A stretch of DNA of 64,000 nt from Akkermansia massiliensis (GTDB lineage: Bacteria > Verrucomicrobiota > Verrucomicrobiia > Verrucomicrobiales > Akkermansiaceae). Positions 45,041 through 54,823 of the stretch are shown here, one piece after another. The notes beneath the pieces are model-generated. The model was not told the origin of the DNA. It did not search any database and saw nothing but the letters and a program-made list of their open reading frames with translations. Location of the stretch: the NCBI RefSeq assembly GCF_018847375.1, contig NZ_CP072036.1, positions 1,488,001 to 1,552,000 of the forward strand, read 5' to 3'. The translations under genes and the position numbers were made by a program. Position 1 is the stretch's first letter; each line of letters opens with the position of its first letter.

Positions 45041-46927
45041 ATGATTCGTTATTATTGGGGGAGGTTTTGGCCGTTCCTCCTGCTCGCGTTCGGTATTGAG
45101 GCGGTGGAAAACCTGTTTACGGTGTTTTTTGAATACCGCAACATGGATTTCGGGGTCATTCCCCTTCTGAAGACGGCATACATTTTCGTGACGGAGTTTT
45201 CCATCACCATGTGCTACTGGCTCATCCCTTATGCCGTTTATTTGTGGATTCTGCCGCGCGGTAGGGCGGGGGGAAAGGCGGACCGGTGGATCACCTGCGC
45301 ATGGTTTTTCCTGTTTGTGCTCGCCAACCTGTTTGAGGACGTGGCGGAAGCCTTCTTCTGGAATGAGTTTGAAGCCAGCTTCAATTTCATTGCGGTGGAT
45401 TACCTGATTTATACCAAGGAGGTGATCGGGAATATTTATGAATCCTACCCCATCATCCCGATTCTTATCGCCATTCTGGCTGTATCCGTCCTGGCCGTCT
45501 GGGGGATGAAGCGTTTTCTGGTTCCCCGCCATGGGGAAGCTCCCGCGGGGTGGAAGCGGGGCTGCGTGGTGCTGTTCCTGCTGGCGTGCATAACGGGAGG
45601 GTATTGGCTGGTGGACATCAAGGATGCGGATGCCGTGAACAACCGCTATAACTCGGAAATGGCCAAGGACGGCCTTTACAGCCTGTTCAGCGCCTTTCTC
45701 AAGAATGAACTGGACTACCGCGATTATTACAAGACGCTGCCGGACGCGGATGCGGCGGTGTTTCTGGCCCGGGAATTCACGGCGGATGACACGTCCGTGC
45801 CTGACGCCGCATCAGGCAGCGTGAAGAGGCGGGTGCGCCCCTCCGGGGAAGCCATCCGGCCCAACGTCGTGGTTGTGGTCATGGAGAGCATGGGGGCGGA
45901 GTTTTTAAACGAGTGCCGGGAGGACGGCGCGAATGTCACGCCGTGCCTGAGCCGTCTGGGCAAAGAGGGCATTTTCTTCCCGAATACCTATGCCACGGGC
46001 ACCCGCTCCGTGCGCGGGCTGGAGGCGGTCAGCACGTCCATACCGCCTCTGCCCGGCATGTCCATCCTCCGCCAGGAGGGGAATGAGCATTTGCAGACCA
46101 TCGGGTCCATATTCAGGGACAAGGGGTATGACCTCAAGTGGATCTACGGCGGCTACGGGTATTTTGACAACATGAATTACTTCTTCGGGAACAACGGCTT
46201 CCAGGTTCTGGACCGCAATTCCATGGATGATTCAGAGGTGACCCATTCCACCATCTGGGGCGTCTGTGATGAAGACCTGTTCCGCCGCGCCGTGCGTGAG
46301 GCGGATGAGTCCTTCAAAAGCGGCTCTCCTTTTTTACAGGTGGTGTTCACCACGTCCAACCACCGCCCCTATACCTATCCGGAAGGGCGCATAGACATTC
46401 CTTCCCATACCGGGCGCATGGGCGCCGTCAAGTACGCGGATTATGCCGTGGGGGCCTTTGTGGAGGAGGCCAGGAGCAAACCGTGGTTTGAGAATACGCT
46501 GTTCGTGTTTGTGGCGGACCATGGCGCGGGCAGCGCCGGGAAACAGACGCTTAATCCGGAAACGCACCGCATTTTCTCCATTTTCTACGCTCCGGCCCTG
46601 CTGAAGCCGGAACGGATTGAGACGCCTGTCAGCCAGATTGACGTGCTGCCCACCCTGCTCGGCCTGCTGAAATGGCCGTATGATGCGGCGTTTTATGGAA
46701 AGGACGCCTTGAAACCCTCCTACCAGTCCCGGTATTTCGTGAGCAATTACCAGTACATCGGCTACTTGAAGGGAAGGGACATGGTGGTGCTTAAACCACA
46801 GCGCGGCGCGGAGTTTTTCCGTGACGGGGAGCCTGTGAAGCCGGATGCCCGGATGAAGGAGCTGGAAAAGGAGGCGGTTTATTATTATCAGCACGCTTCC
46901 GGCTGGCGCACCAGTTTGAAGGAATAA
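45041..46927 (+). CDS. LtaS-like membrane sulfatase-fold phosphotransferase
   Basis: About five N-terminal membrane helices (residues 5-200) carry a C-terminal extracytoplasmic alkaline-phosphatase/sulfatase domain. Catalytic landmarks are NVVVVVMESMGAEF (metal Glu), YATGTRSVRG (Thr nucleophile position), and VFVADHGAGS (Asp-His metal pair). This is the lipoteichoic acid synthase/phosphoglycerol transferase family. In this Gram-negative-type cell it more likely decorates an outer polysaccharide, glucan or lipid with phosphoglycerol or phosphoethanolamine. The true donor and acceptor are unknown. Confidence 0.88.
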   Translation: MIRYYWGRFWPFLLLAFGIEAVENLFTVFFEYRNMDFGVIPLLKTAYIFVTEFSITMCYWLIPYAVYLWILPRGRAGGKADRWITCAWFFLFVLANLFEDVAEAFFWNEFEASFNFIAVDYLIYTKEVIGNIYESYPIIPILIAILAVSVLAVWGMKRFLVPRHGEAPAGWKRGCVVLFLLACITGGYWLVDIKDADAVNNRYNSEMAKDGLYSLFSAFLKNELDYRDYYKTLPDADAAVFLAREFTADDTSVPDAASGSVKRRVRPSGEAIRPNVVVVVMESMGAEFLNECREDGANVTPCLSRLGKEGIFFPNTYATGTRSVRGLEAVSTSIPPLPGMSILRQEGNEHLQTIGSIFRDKGYDLKWIYGGYGYFDNMNYFFGNNGFQVLDRNSMDDSEVTHSTIWGVCDEDLFRRAVREADESFKSGSPFLQVVFTTSNHRPYTYPEGRIDIPSHTGRMGAVKYADYAVGAFVEEARSKPWFENTLFVFVADHGAGSAGKQTLNPETHRIFSIFYAPALLKPERIETPVSQIDVLPTLLGLLKWPYDAAFYGKDALKPSYQSRYFVSNYQYIGYLKGRDMVVLKPQRGAEFFRDGEPVKPDARMKELEKEAVYYYQHASGWRTSLKE

Positions 46928-46990
46928 GCCCTTTCCCGTGATGCGGATGCCGCCGTCTCCGCGGCAATCCGCCAAGGGAGGGGAACCGGT

Positions 46991-48148
46991 TCAGGATTTG
47001 GGTTCGTCCCTGTAATCCTGGAGGGCGTCCCAGTGGAACGTGAAATGCTTCTGCATGTGCAGCCCGTTGGCGAGGATGAACATGAGGGAAATGCGGAATT
47101 CGTTGTTGGTCAGCCCGTCCAGTTCCTTCTTGTCAATCTTCATGGAAAACTTGCCGCTCTTTTTCCCCAGGCGCTGGGAGAAGGAAACGGCGTCATAGTC
47201 CTGGTTGACCGCATAGGGCGGGTCCTGGACGTAGACGTTCAGCGCCTTGACGGTCTGGGGGCTCTTGTAGCTTCCGGAGATGAGAATCTGGTCTCCCTTG
47301 AAGGAAATGGCCGTGTCCTTGATTTCCACTTCCGGCCTGCCTTCATAGAATTTCTGTGCCGGAGTGACGGAGAACACTTCACAGGCGTCCAGCAGGGCGC
47401 AGCTGGCGGGGGTCAGGAAGGTGGGACTGGTGCCGAACGTGTAGTTTCCCGCGCCCATCAGGGCCGTGCCGTACTTTTTGCCGTCCGAGGCGGTCTGGTG
47501 GTTATGGGGCAGGTTGAGGCCGTGGCCCAGCTCGTGGGCCAGGCCGCCGTACCATTTGGTCAGCAGCTGCCCTTCCCTGGTTTTCTGGCCCAGGTGCTTG
47601 ATGTCAAAGGCCGGATAATCCAGGGCAAAGCAATTGCGGCCCATGCCGTAGAAGGGAACGCCGCCGGGATTGTCGGGGCCGTTCTTTTCATCGTTCCAGG
47701 TAGGCATGATGACCAGGGTGTGCTGGCTTTTTTTCCTGTCCGGATTGGCCTTGAAAAATTCTTCAAGCTCCTGCGCGGCCTTCCAGCCGCCGCCGTTTTC
47801 ATACGGATAGTGCGCCGCCGGGTTCTTGGCCTTGTATTCAATGATGTTCACGCGGCCGGGGGATTTGATGTCCAGGCCGAAGGAGCGCGCGCCGTAGCCG
47901 TGCCGCTGCATTTCCCTGCCGTAAAACTGCTGGAGGTAAAGCAGCAGTTCGCTGAGGCGCCGTTCGTAATCCGGAACGGGTTCCGTGTCACTGCCCAGAA
48001 AGTAAACGACGTTGAGCTGCTGGGCCGTTTTTTTCAGGGCAATCCGGTCTTTCAGAACGTCCGGAACGGTGACCCCGGCAAAAGATATTCCGGAAGCCGT
48101 CCCGAGAAGGGCGAAGGAAAAAAATGCGGAGAGAAGTCGTTTAAACAT
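46991..48148 (-). CDS. Exported metzincin-type zinc metallopeptidase
   Basis: A signal peptide (LLSAFFSFALLGTASGISFAG) is followed by a protease domain with HELGHGLNLPHNH, the extended HExxHxxGxxH-like zinc site with Leu instead of Gly at one place, and a likely Met-turn (TALMGAGNY) about 20 residues later. A C-terminal beta domain (about residues 270-385) may bind carbohydrate or protein. It is probably secreted or periplasmic and may cut mucin or other glycoprotein backbones, given the fucosidase gene next to it. Substrate is inferred from context only. Confidence 0.85.
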   Translation of the reverse strand: MFKRLLSAFFSFALLGTASGISFAGVTVPDVLKDRIALKKTAQQLNVVYFLGSDTEPVPDYERRLSELLLYLQQFYGREMQRHGYGARSFGLDIKSPGRVNIIEYKAKNPAAHYPYENGGGWKAAQELEEFFKANPDRKKSQHTLVIMPTWNDEKNGPDNPGGVPFYGMGRNCFALDYPAFDIKHLGQKTREGQLLTKWYGGLAHELGHGLNLPHNHQTASDGKKYGTALMGAGNYTFGTSPTFLTPASCALLDACEVFSVTPAQKFYEGRPEVEIKDTAISFKGDQILISGSYKSPQTVKALNVYVQDPPYAVNQDYDAVSFSQRLGKKSGKFSMKIDKKELDGLTNNEFRISLMFILANGLHMQKHFTFHWDALQDYRDEPKS

Positions 48149-48152
48149 GCTT

Positions 48153-48165
48153 GCCTACGGTAGGC
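48153..48165 (-). promoter_or_regulatory. Perfect palindrome just upstream of the metallopeptidase start
   Basis: GCCTAC-G-GTAGGC lies 5 bases before the start codon on the minus strand. It could be an operator or a hairpin in the leader that hides the ribosome site. Confidence 0.3.
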
Positions 48166-48337
48166 GTGCGCCCCTCAAAGACAAGGAAATTTACTGTCCG
48201 CGCTACCATTTGCGGAACAGGCGCCGGGTCAGGAGGAAGAACGGCGGAAAGGGGTGCGTCATGCCGTGAGGGTAAGTTGAAAAGGCTGAAAGATAGAGAT
48301 TGCGGCGGCAGTAAATATATGACATCCTCATTAAAGC

Positions 48338-50728
48338 ATGCATCTCCAATCTCTATTTCTATCTGCCGTTGCGGTGAGCTCCGTTTCTCTGGGTTGGGGG
48401 GCCCTGGACAAGCCTTCCGCCTCCAACCTGATCTGGTCTGATGAACCGGCCGTAGTTGTTTATCCGCAGGAGGACAAGAACCCCGACGGTAATTTCGGCA
48501 AATACAAGAAGCCTTCCGCCGTTTGGGAAGCGGAAGGGTATCCCATCGGCAACGGACGCGTGGGGGCCATGATTTTCAGCGCGCCCAACCGCGAGCGGTT
48601 CGCCCTGAATGAAATCAGCCTGTGGTCCGGCGGCCCCAATCCCGGCGGTGGGTATGGTTACGGGCTCAATGCCGGGACGAACCAGTTCGGCAACTACCTG
48701 CCTTTCGGCGATTTGTTCGTAGACTTTAAAAAGGGGGACCAGCCAGCCTCCGTTTCCGTGGAGGATTTTACGCGCGCCCTGGATTTGCGGGACGGCATCC
48801 ACAAGGTGAATTACAAGGCGGATGGCGTGACGTATGACCGCGAAGCGTTCGCCAGCACGCCCGCCAATGTGCTGGTGCTGGAGTACAAGGCCAGCAAGCC
48901 CGGCCAGTTCAGCGCGGATTTTTCCATCAACAGCCAGCTTGAATCGGCTATTTCCGCCAAGGGCCCCGTCATCACCTGGAAGGGAACCCTGAAAAACGGC
49001 ATGAATTATGAAGGCCGCGTCCTGATCCGTCCCAAAGGCGGTACGCTTTCCACTGCGGACGATAAGATTTCCGTGAAGAACGCGGATTCCTGCATGGTCG
49101 TCATCGCCATGGAGACGGATTACCTGATGGACTATAAGAAGGACTGGAAGGGAGAGGCCCCCGCCAAAAAGCTGGACCGTTATGCGGCCAAGGCGGCCTC
49201 TGCGGATTATGCCGCCCTGAAACAGGCGCACATCGCCCAGTACAAGTCCATGTTTGACCGGGTAAAGGTCAACTTCGGCAAGACGGAGGCGGATGTAGCC
49301 AAACTGCCTATTCCAAAGCGGCTGGAAGCCTATAAGAAGAATCCGGTTGATCCCGATCTGGAAGAAACCATGTTCCAGTATGGCCGTTACCTGCTCCTGT
49401 CCAGCTCCCGGCCCGGCACGCTTCCGGCCAACCTCCAGGGGCTCTGGAATGTTTATCTCAATCCGCCCTGGGCCTGTGACTACCATAACAACATCAACGT
49501 GCAGATGGCGTACTGGGGTGCGGAACCCGCCAATCTTTCCGAATGCCATGAGGCGCTGATCAATTACGTGGAAGCGATGGCGCCCGGCTGCCGGGACGTC
49601 TCCCAGGCCAACAAGGGTTTCAATACCAAGGACGGCAAGCCCGTGCGCGGCTGGACGGTGCGTACCTCCCAGAACATCTTCGGCGGCAACGGCTGGCAGT
49701 GGAACATTCCCGGCGCGGCGTGGTATGCGCTGCATGTCTGGGAACATTACGCGTTCACCGGGGACAGGAAATATCTGGAAAAGCAGGCCTATCCCCTCAT
49801 GAAGGAAATCTGCCATTTCTGGGAAGACCATTTGAAGGAGCTGGGCGCCAGGGGCGAAGGCTTCAAGACGAACGGCAAGGATCCGAACGAAGAGGAGAAG
49901 AAGGACCTGGCTGACGTAAAGGCCGGCACCCTGGTGGCCCCCAACGGCTGGTCTCCCGAGCACGGCCCGCGTGAAGACGGCGTGATGCACGACCAGCAGC
50001 TCATCGCGGAACTCTTCACCAACACCATCAAGGCCGCCCGCATCCTGGGCAAGGACGCCTCCTGGGCCAAGAGCCTGGAAGGCAAGCTGAAGAGGCTGGC
50101 CGGCAACAAGATAGGCAAGGAAGGGAACCTTCAGGAATGGATGATTGACCGCATCCCCAAGACGGACCACCGCCACACGTCCCACCTCTTTGCCGTTTTC
50201 CCCGGCAACCAGATCAGCAAGCTCAAGACGCCCAAGCTGGCGGAAGCCGCCCGCCTCTCCCTGGAATGGCGCGGCACGACCGGAGACAGCCGCCGTTCCT
50301 GGACGTGGCCGTGGCGCACCGCCCTGTGGGCCCGCCTGGGCGACGGGAACAAGGCTCATGAAATGGTGCAGGGACTTCTGAAATTCAACACCCTGCCGAA
50401 CATGCTGACCACACACCCGCCCATGCAGATGGACGGCAACTTCGGGATTGTGGGCGGCATTTGTGAAATGCTGGTGCAATCCCATGCCGGCGGCCTGGAC
50501 ATCATGCCCTCCCCTGTGGAGGCGTGGCCTGAAGGCTCCGTGAAGGGACTAAAAGCCCGCGGCAACGTCACGGTGGACTTCTCCTGGAAGAACGGCAAGG
50601 TGAGCAACGTGAAGCTGTATTCCGACCAGCCCAAGGTGCTGCCCGTGCGCGTCAACGGAAAGATGACCCGCATGAAAACCCTGCCGCTGAAACCCGGTGC
50701 GGAAGCTCCGCAGGCTGCTGCCAGGTAA
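48338..50728 (+). CDS. GH95 alpha-L-fucosidase
   Basis: This exported enzyme (signal peptide LFLSAVAVSSVSLGWGA) hydrolyses terminal alpha-1,2-linked fucose. The N-terminal beta domain has the family block GYPIGNGRVGAMIFSAPNRERFALNEISLWSGG. The (alpha/alpha)6 barrel contains WACDYHNNINVQMAYWG (the catalytic Asn pair), EHGPREDGVMHDQQL (the Glu region) and THPPMQMDGNFGIVGG (the Asp region). Length 796 residues is typical. It should remove fucose from mucin O-glycans or milk oligosaccharides in the periplasm or outside the cell. The neighbouring exported peptidase reads away from it. A strong terminator follows. Confidence 0.95.
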   Translation: MHLQSLFLSAVAVSSVSLGWGALDKPSASNLIWSDEPAVVVYPQEDKNPDGNFGKYKKPSAVWEAEGYPIGNGRVGAMIFSAPNRERFALNEISLWSGGPNPGGGYGYGLNAGTNQFGNYLPFGDLFVDFKKGDQPASVSVEDFTRALDLRDGIHKVNYKADGVTYDREAFASTPANVLVLEYKASKPGQFSADFSINSQLESAISAKGPVITWKGTLKNGMNYEGRVLIRPKGGTLSTADDKISVKNADSCMVVIAMETDYLMDYKKDWKGEAPAKKLDRYAAKAASADYAALKQAHIAQYKSMFDRVKVNFGKTEADVAKLPIPKRLEAYKKNPVDPDLEETMFQYGRYLLLSSSRPGTLPANLQGLWNVYLNPPWACDYHNNINVQMAYWGAEPANLSECHEALINYVEAMAPGCRDVSQANKGFNTKDGKPVRGWTVRTSQNIFGGNGWQWNIPGAAWYALHVWEHYAFTGDRKYLEKQAYPLMKEICHFWEDHLKELGARGEGFKTNGKDPNEEEKKDLADVKAGTLVAPNGWSPEHGPREDGVMHDQQLIAELFTNTIKAARILGKDASWAKSLEGKLKRLAGNKIGKEGNLQEWMIDRIPKTDHRHTSHLFAVFPGNQISKLKTPKLAEAARLSLEWRGTTGDSRRSWTWPWRTALWARLGDGNKAHEMVQGLLKFNTLPNMLTTHPPMQMDGNFGIVGGICEMLVQSHAGGLDIMPSPVEAWPEGSVKGLKARGNVTVDFSWKNGKVSNVKLYSDQPKVLPVRVNGKMTRMKTLPLKPGAEAPQAAAR

Positions 50729-50779
50729 AAGGAGGCGATTCCGTACCCGGTTTCAACTCCGGCAGGAAAATGACCATGG

Positions 50780-50816
50780 CTTCCAGCTCCCTCTTTATGG
50801 GGGCTGGAAGTTTTTT
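50780..50816 (+). terminator. Rho-independent terminator after the fucosidase gene
   Basis: CTTCCAGCTCCC/GGGGGCTGGAAG forms a 12-bp stem with one T-G pair, a 7-base loop, and six T residues after the stem. Confidence 0.9.
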
Positions 50817-50996
50817 ATTTTTCCGGCTTCACTGCGGGAAGAAACCGGCGTTTGGTTCAAAAAAGAGCGGAAAGGCACGGAAATGAGTACTGCCCGGAGA
50901 AAGGATTTTTTCTCTTAACGGAAAGACGGCGGGAGACATTCCGGGGAATATCCGGAGAAATTGGCGTGCCTGCTTATGGAAAGAGGCGCAAGACGC

Positions 50997-52370
50997 TCAT
51001 TTCTTTCCCATGCGCCCGATCAGCGAGCAGACGGTGCAGGAATGGAGGGAGCACAGGTCCTCGTGAATTTGAAGCAGGGCCTGGTGGTGCCACGCCTTCG
51101 CAAGAAAGGCTTTCGCGTCCGGCCTGCCGCCCAGCAGGGATTGGTGGACGGAGAGCACTTTTGTTCCCGCCTGTCCGGCCCGGAGGGAGAGGTAATGCAG
51201 CCACGCATGTTCGTCTCCTTTCGCCGGGAAAAGGTGGTTGACGGTAAAGTCCAGAATTCTGTCCCGGCCCATCAGGGCCATGGGGCGGGGGGACGGTGCG
51301 GAAGGCAGCGTCACATGGGTGCTCCAGTAGGGGTGCCTGAGGGAGGAAAGATAGTCCGCCAGTTCTTCCGCAGGGCCGGAATGGCAAAGACGCTTGAACG
51401 TGGCAAAATCCGCTGCGATGACGGCCAGCGCCCCCGCGCGCCTCTGCGGATGGTTGGCCGGCCTGCTGCCGGAGAACGTCCAGGGGAAGGAGCGCTCCGG
51501 CGCCAGTTCAAACTGTTCCCGCAGGGGCCACCATTGGGTCCAGAGTTTTTTATGATGAGCCACGGCTTCCGCCGTGCAGGAATCCGGCAGGACGGGGAGC
51601 AGGAATCCCGCCGTGCCGAAGAGGAGGGCCTCCGGGCATTCCCGGATGGCGCGCAGGGGGGCGCGCAAAGCCAGGTGCAGCATGGCGTCCTTGTTGGCAT
51701 GGTAGCCCAGCGTTTCCGCCAGGCTTTCAAAAAGGGTTTGCTCTTCTCCTGCGTATTTGGCGCGTTCCGCATGGCGGCGGTGCTTGTTCCGGAACCGGTA
51801 GGCCGCTGCCGACTCAAGGAGGGTTTCCAGAAGCTCCGGAGGCATGGAGGTTAACAGGTCGGCGTGGCGGCAGTGGCGCACCGGGGCATTGCCGGAAGGG
51901 GCCGTTTTTGCCCGCGCCAGCGCAGCGGGAGGAATGACGGCCAGGGGGATGCGCTTGTGCCTGGCGTTGCGGGTGAACCATTCCCTGCGGCTGGGCGCGC
52001 AGGCGAGATGCAGGATGACGCCGCTGAATGCCGGGTTGGAGCCGTGCCCGTGGCGTTCCCAGTCTTCCGGAGCGGGGTCCAGTTCAATGTCTCCCGCCTG
52101 CGGAACGCCGTTGATGCGGATCCTGGCGTTTAGAAAATCCGGTCCGGCGGATTTGTTCCAGTCACCGAAGTCCAGAATGCGGACCTCCCTGCCCAGGTCA
52201 TCCGTAAAGGAGGTTCCAAATGCGCCTTCCAGCAGGAGAAGCTGGAGCGTTCTCTCGTCCGGAAGCCCGGCAGGGAGGGAAAAGTCGGATTCCCTGACGG
52301 CGCCTTCCCCTTCCTCCATTGCTGCGGAACGGGCGTCTCCGTACAGGGAGGCCATGGAGCGCATGTCCAT
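50997..52370 (-). CDS. DUF2851-family protein, 457 aa
   Basis: The N-terminal block VRILDFGDWNKSAGPDFLNARIRING-VPQAGDIELDP matches the DUF2851 family. That family is widespread in Bacteroidetes and Verrucomicrobia and has no settled function; a nuclease-like fold has been suggested by the GPDF/GDIE spacing. The rest is helical and ends with a Cys/His segment (CSLHSCTVCSLI). It is cytoplasmic by sequence. It lies 16 bases downstream of a STAS protein gene in the same direction, so the two may be co-transcribed. Confidence 0.8.
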   Translation of the reverse strand: MDMRSMASLYGDARSAAMEEGEGAVRESDFSLPAGLPDERTLQLLLLEGAFGTSFTDDLGREVRILDFGDWNKSAGPDFLNARIRINGVPQAGDIELDPAPEDWERHGHGSNPAFSGVILHLACAPSRREWFTRNARHKRIPLAVIPPAALARAKTAPSGNAPVRHCRHADLLTSMPPELLETLLESAAAYRFRNKHRRHAERAKYAGEEQTLFESLAETLGYHANKDAMLHLALRAPLRAIRECPEALLFGTAGFLLPVLPDSCTAEAVAHHKKLWTQWWPLREQFELAPERSFPWTFSGSRPANHPQRRAGALAVIAADFATFKRLCHSGPAEELADYLSSLRHPYWSTHVTLPSAPSPRPMALMGRDRILDFTVNHLFPAKGDEHAWLHYLSLRAGQAGTKVLSVHQSLLGGRPDAKAFLAKAWHHQALLQIHEDLCSLHSCTVCSLIGRMGKK

Positions 52371-52386
52371 GTTGGATGGGGGAAGG

Positions 52387-52947
52387 TTATTTATCCTTCT
52401 GCCGTTCCAGTTCTTCCTTCAGGCAGTCGGTCACGTTGCGGAATTTTTCTTCGTTCTCTTCGCTCAATTCGCTCAGGGTCAGATGGGAGTTGAGAACGTG
52501 CAGAGTCTGGTCCTTGGCATCCAGATGAACGGTGGGAGCGTTCTCCGAGCCCAGGCTGGCGCGTATCTGGTCCACTTTCCCCCTCCAGGGGGCTGTAGGC
52601 GGTTCAATGCTGAGCAGGGCGTCCAGTCCCAGGCTTTCCAGCGCGCTCAGGCAGCGTTCGCTGGGGGAGGCGATCTGGACGGAGCCGCCGATGGGCAGCA
52701 GCCGGCGCGACAGTCCCGCAAGAGTGCCCATGAAGGTGGAGTCAATGCCGGAGCAGGTTTCCAGGTCAATGACGATCAGGCGTCCTCCGGAAGCGATGTA
52801 ATCATCCCCCAGGGATTTGACGGTCGGGCTGTTGGCGAAACTTCCGCGTCCGGAGCACCGGATCCAAAGAAATTCGTCAAAAAGGCCGAAAAGGATGGAA
52901 GAATTGTTATTCACGTCGTTGGAAAATGGAAACCGTATGAATAACAA
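52387..52947 (-). CDS. STAS-domain protein (anti-sigma factor antagonist-like), 186 aa
   Basis: The central STAS domain shows VIDLETCSGIDSTFMGTLAGLSRRL with the conserved Asp-Ser pair whose Ser is phosphorylated in SpoIIAA-like proteins. GGSVQIASPSERCLSALESLGLDALL follows. The C-terminal 60 residues are acidic and helical, ending in a charged coiled coil. It probably takes part in a partner-switching system, but no anti-sigma kinase or PP2C phosphatase is adjacent. The first 20 residues are uncertain; inner starts are possible. Confidence 0.8.
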   Translation of the reverse strand: MLFIRFPFSNDVNNNSSILFGLFDEFLWIRCSGRGSFANSPTVKSLGDDYIASGGRLIVIDLETCSGIDSTFMGTLAGLSRRLLPIGGSVQIASPSERCLSALESLGLDALLSIEPPTAPWRGKVDQIRASLGSENAPTVHLDAKDQTLHVLNSHLTLSELSEENEEKFRNVTDCLKEELERQKDK

Positions 52948-52985
52948 GAGAAGACGCCGCGGTCAAGTCAGGATTTAACATGCGC

Positions 52986-53035
52986 GCCGCCGGAAGAAGG
53001 CGTATCCCCCGTGTGCGGGGCCTGCCTCCGGCGGC
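52986..53035 (-). terminator. GC-rich stem-loop after squalene-repeat gene 1
   Basis: GCCGCCGG/CCGGCGGC with an inner CCCC/GGGG pair. It lies about 35 bases beyond the stop at 53071. No U-run, so moderate confidence. Confidence 0.45.
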
Positions 53036-53070
53036 TCTCTTCCCGTTGTGTGGAGGGAGCGCCGTGCGGT

Positions 53071-54594
53071 TCAGAAATTCCTGGCGCCTTCCCCCGTGCC
53101 GGGGAGGAAGCGGTAATACACCTCCAGCATCAGCGTAGCCAGGCACTGGCGGTAAATTCTATCGTTGGCATGCCGGTTCTGGCTGGTCTGCACCACTCCG
53201 CCGGGACCTCCGAAGCCGTTGGGCATAAAGCTCCCGTCGGAGGCCTGGGCGCCGAGGGTGGAATCACGGAAGGCCCTGTTGTAAGCCTTCCAGACGTCAC
53301 CGCCGCGGTTCATGGCCGCCTGCACCCCGTAGTAATGCTGGTAGAGATTGGAGGAAGTGTTGTTGGCCTTCCAGTTGAACGGCTGGTTGGTATTCTTGAG
53401 CATCCAGTCCAGCCCCTTGCGTGCCGTGCTGTCCGAGCCGCTGCCGCACATTTGCAGGGAAAGCACGCCCACGCCCACCAGGGAGGCCCGTGGTTCCCGG
53501 CCGTTTTCCTGGTAGGAAAAGAGGCCGTCCGGAAGGGCGGTTTTGCGGCAGTACATGGCCGCCTTCCGCAGGGCCGCGCGTATCTCTCCCCTGGAAGGTT
53601 TGATGCCGCCGTGTTCGGCTGCCTTCAGGGCCTGCACGTTCCAGCCGGTGACGGAAAGGTCCGTGTGGGCTCCGGGCTGGGTGTTGTAATTGTAGGCCCA
53701 GCCGCCGTTGGCATTCTGCCCCTTCATAATCTGGTCCACGGCCTTGGTGACGACTTGCTCCAGGTTGGCGATGGAGGGAATGTCCATTTGCTTGCAGAAG
53801 GTGTAGGCCTCGCACAGGGCATAGGTGGCGATGGCGTGGTCATAGCTGACCTCGTTCATTTGCGGCACCAGGGAGATGACGGGGGATTTCATTCCCTGGT
53901 CCACCAGGAAGGAGATGCCCTTCAGGACAGTATCGCCGAAGTCCTCGGAAAGAGGTGTTTCGCAGTGGGCCAGATAGGAGAGCAGGGAGAGCCCGGTCAT
54001 GGCGCACTTGTAATTCTGGGGGCCGTCCCCCCAGGAGCCGTCCCTGTTCTGCTGCTTCTGGAGCCACTTGAGGGATTTGACCACGGCTTCCTCGCACTGC
54101 GGGGTGCCTCCGTTTTCCGTGATGCGCTTCATGCGGTCGTTCAGGTCGCAGCGCTTGGAAAGGACGTCTGTATCCGGTTTGTCCCATCCCGGGCCTTCTC
54201 CGTCGTCGAACGCGATTCCGTCTCCGATTTCAATACCTGTGAAAAACTCTTCCGTGGGAGCATCCTGTTCCAAATCCGGAATGGGCACGGCAATATGCAG
54301 GGGGGTGCTGGAGGCAATGACTTTCACCTGCTGGCCGGCAGGTGAATTGGAAGGGCGTGTGGCTTTCCTGACGAGTTCGGGTGTGTCGGGTTCCTCCGGT
54401 CCCTGGTTTTCCAATGGATAGGTAATGATGGAAGGCGGTTCCGGAAGGAACGTGATGATATTTGCCAGGTAGAGCAGGAGGCCCGTCATGGCGACGCCGA
54501 GGGCGGAGACGGAGACCGCCGCGGCCAGGTTTTTAACGCGCTGTTGTTTCAGTGCCGCAAGGGCTTCTTCTGTACTTTCAATATGCAGGCTCAT
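53071..54594 (-). CDS. Membrane-anchored squalene-cyclase-repeat protein, paralogue 1
   Basis: The protein has a short cytoplasmic N-terminus (MSLHIESTEEALAALKQQR), one membrane helix (about residues 22-46), a Pro-rich periplasmic linker to about residue 160, and an (alpha/alpha)-barrel of squalene-hopene cyclase/prenyltransferase type. QW-like repeats are LKWLQKQQNRDGSWG and MKGQNANGGWAYNYN. The DxDD catalytic motif of cyclases is absent, so it is probably a binding or scaffold barrel rather than a cyclase. The architecture resembles TonB-like anchored proteins. It is the first of three tandem copies, 229 bases from the next. Confidence 0.85.
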   Translation of the reverse strand: MSLHIESTEEALAALKQQRVKNLAAAVSVSALGVAMTGLLLYLANIITFLPEPPSIITYPLENQGPEEPDTPELVRKATRPSNSPAGQQVKVIASSTPLHIAVPIPDLEQDAPTEEFFTGIEIGDGIAFDDGEGPGWDKPDTDVLSKRCDLNDRMKRITENGGTPQCEEAVVKSLKWLQKQQNRDGSWGDGPQNYKCAMTGLSLLSYLAHCETPLSEDFGDTVLKGISFLVDQGMKSPVISLVPQMNEVSYDHAIATYALCEAYTFCKQMDIPSIANLEQVVTKAVDQIMKGQNANGGWAYNYNTQPGAHTDLSVTGWNVQALKAAEHGGIKPSRGEIRAALRKAAMYCRKTALPDGLFSYQENGREPRASLVGVGVLSLQMCGSGSDSTARKGLDWMLKNTNQPFNWKANNTSSNLYQHYYGVQAAMNRGGDVWKAYNRAFRDSTLGAQASDGSFMPNGFGGPGGVVQTSQNRHANDRIYRQCLATLMLEVYYRFLPGTGEGARNF

Positions 54595-54770
54595 GGAAGG
54601 AATGGGGTTTGATTAGGATTCCACCATCTCCCCAAGAGTGCGCAGGTACAAGTTTAAAATTTATAATATACTTATATTTAGCATGTTGTTATTAAAATGT
54701 TACTTAAGAAGGCTTGGAAATACCCTTGGCGGAAGAAAAGCGGCCTCCCGTTCCGCGCGAGGGATATGAA

Positions 54771-54801
54771 AAGCCCCCTTTCCCGGGAAGGAAAGAGGGC
54801 T
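54771..54801 (-). terminator. Terminator after squalene-repeat gene 2
   Basis: AGCCCTCTTTCC/GGGAAAGGGGGCT on the minus strand pairs with mismatches and is followed by TTTTC. It lies 23 bases beyond the stop at 54824. Confidence 0.7.
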
Positions 54802-54823
54802 GCGAAAAAGCCGGTGAATTTCG

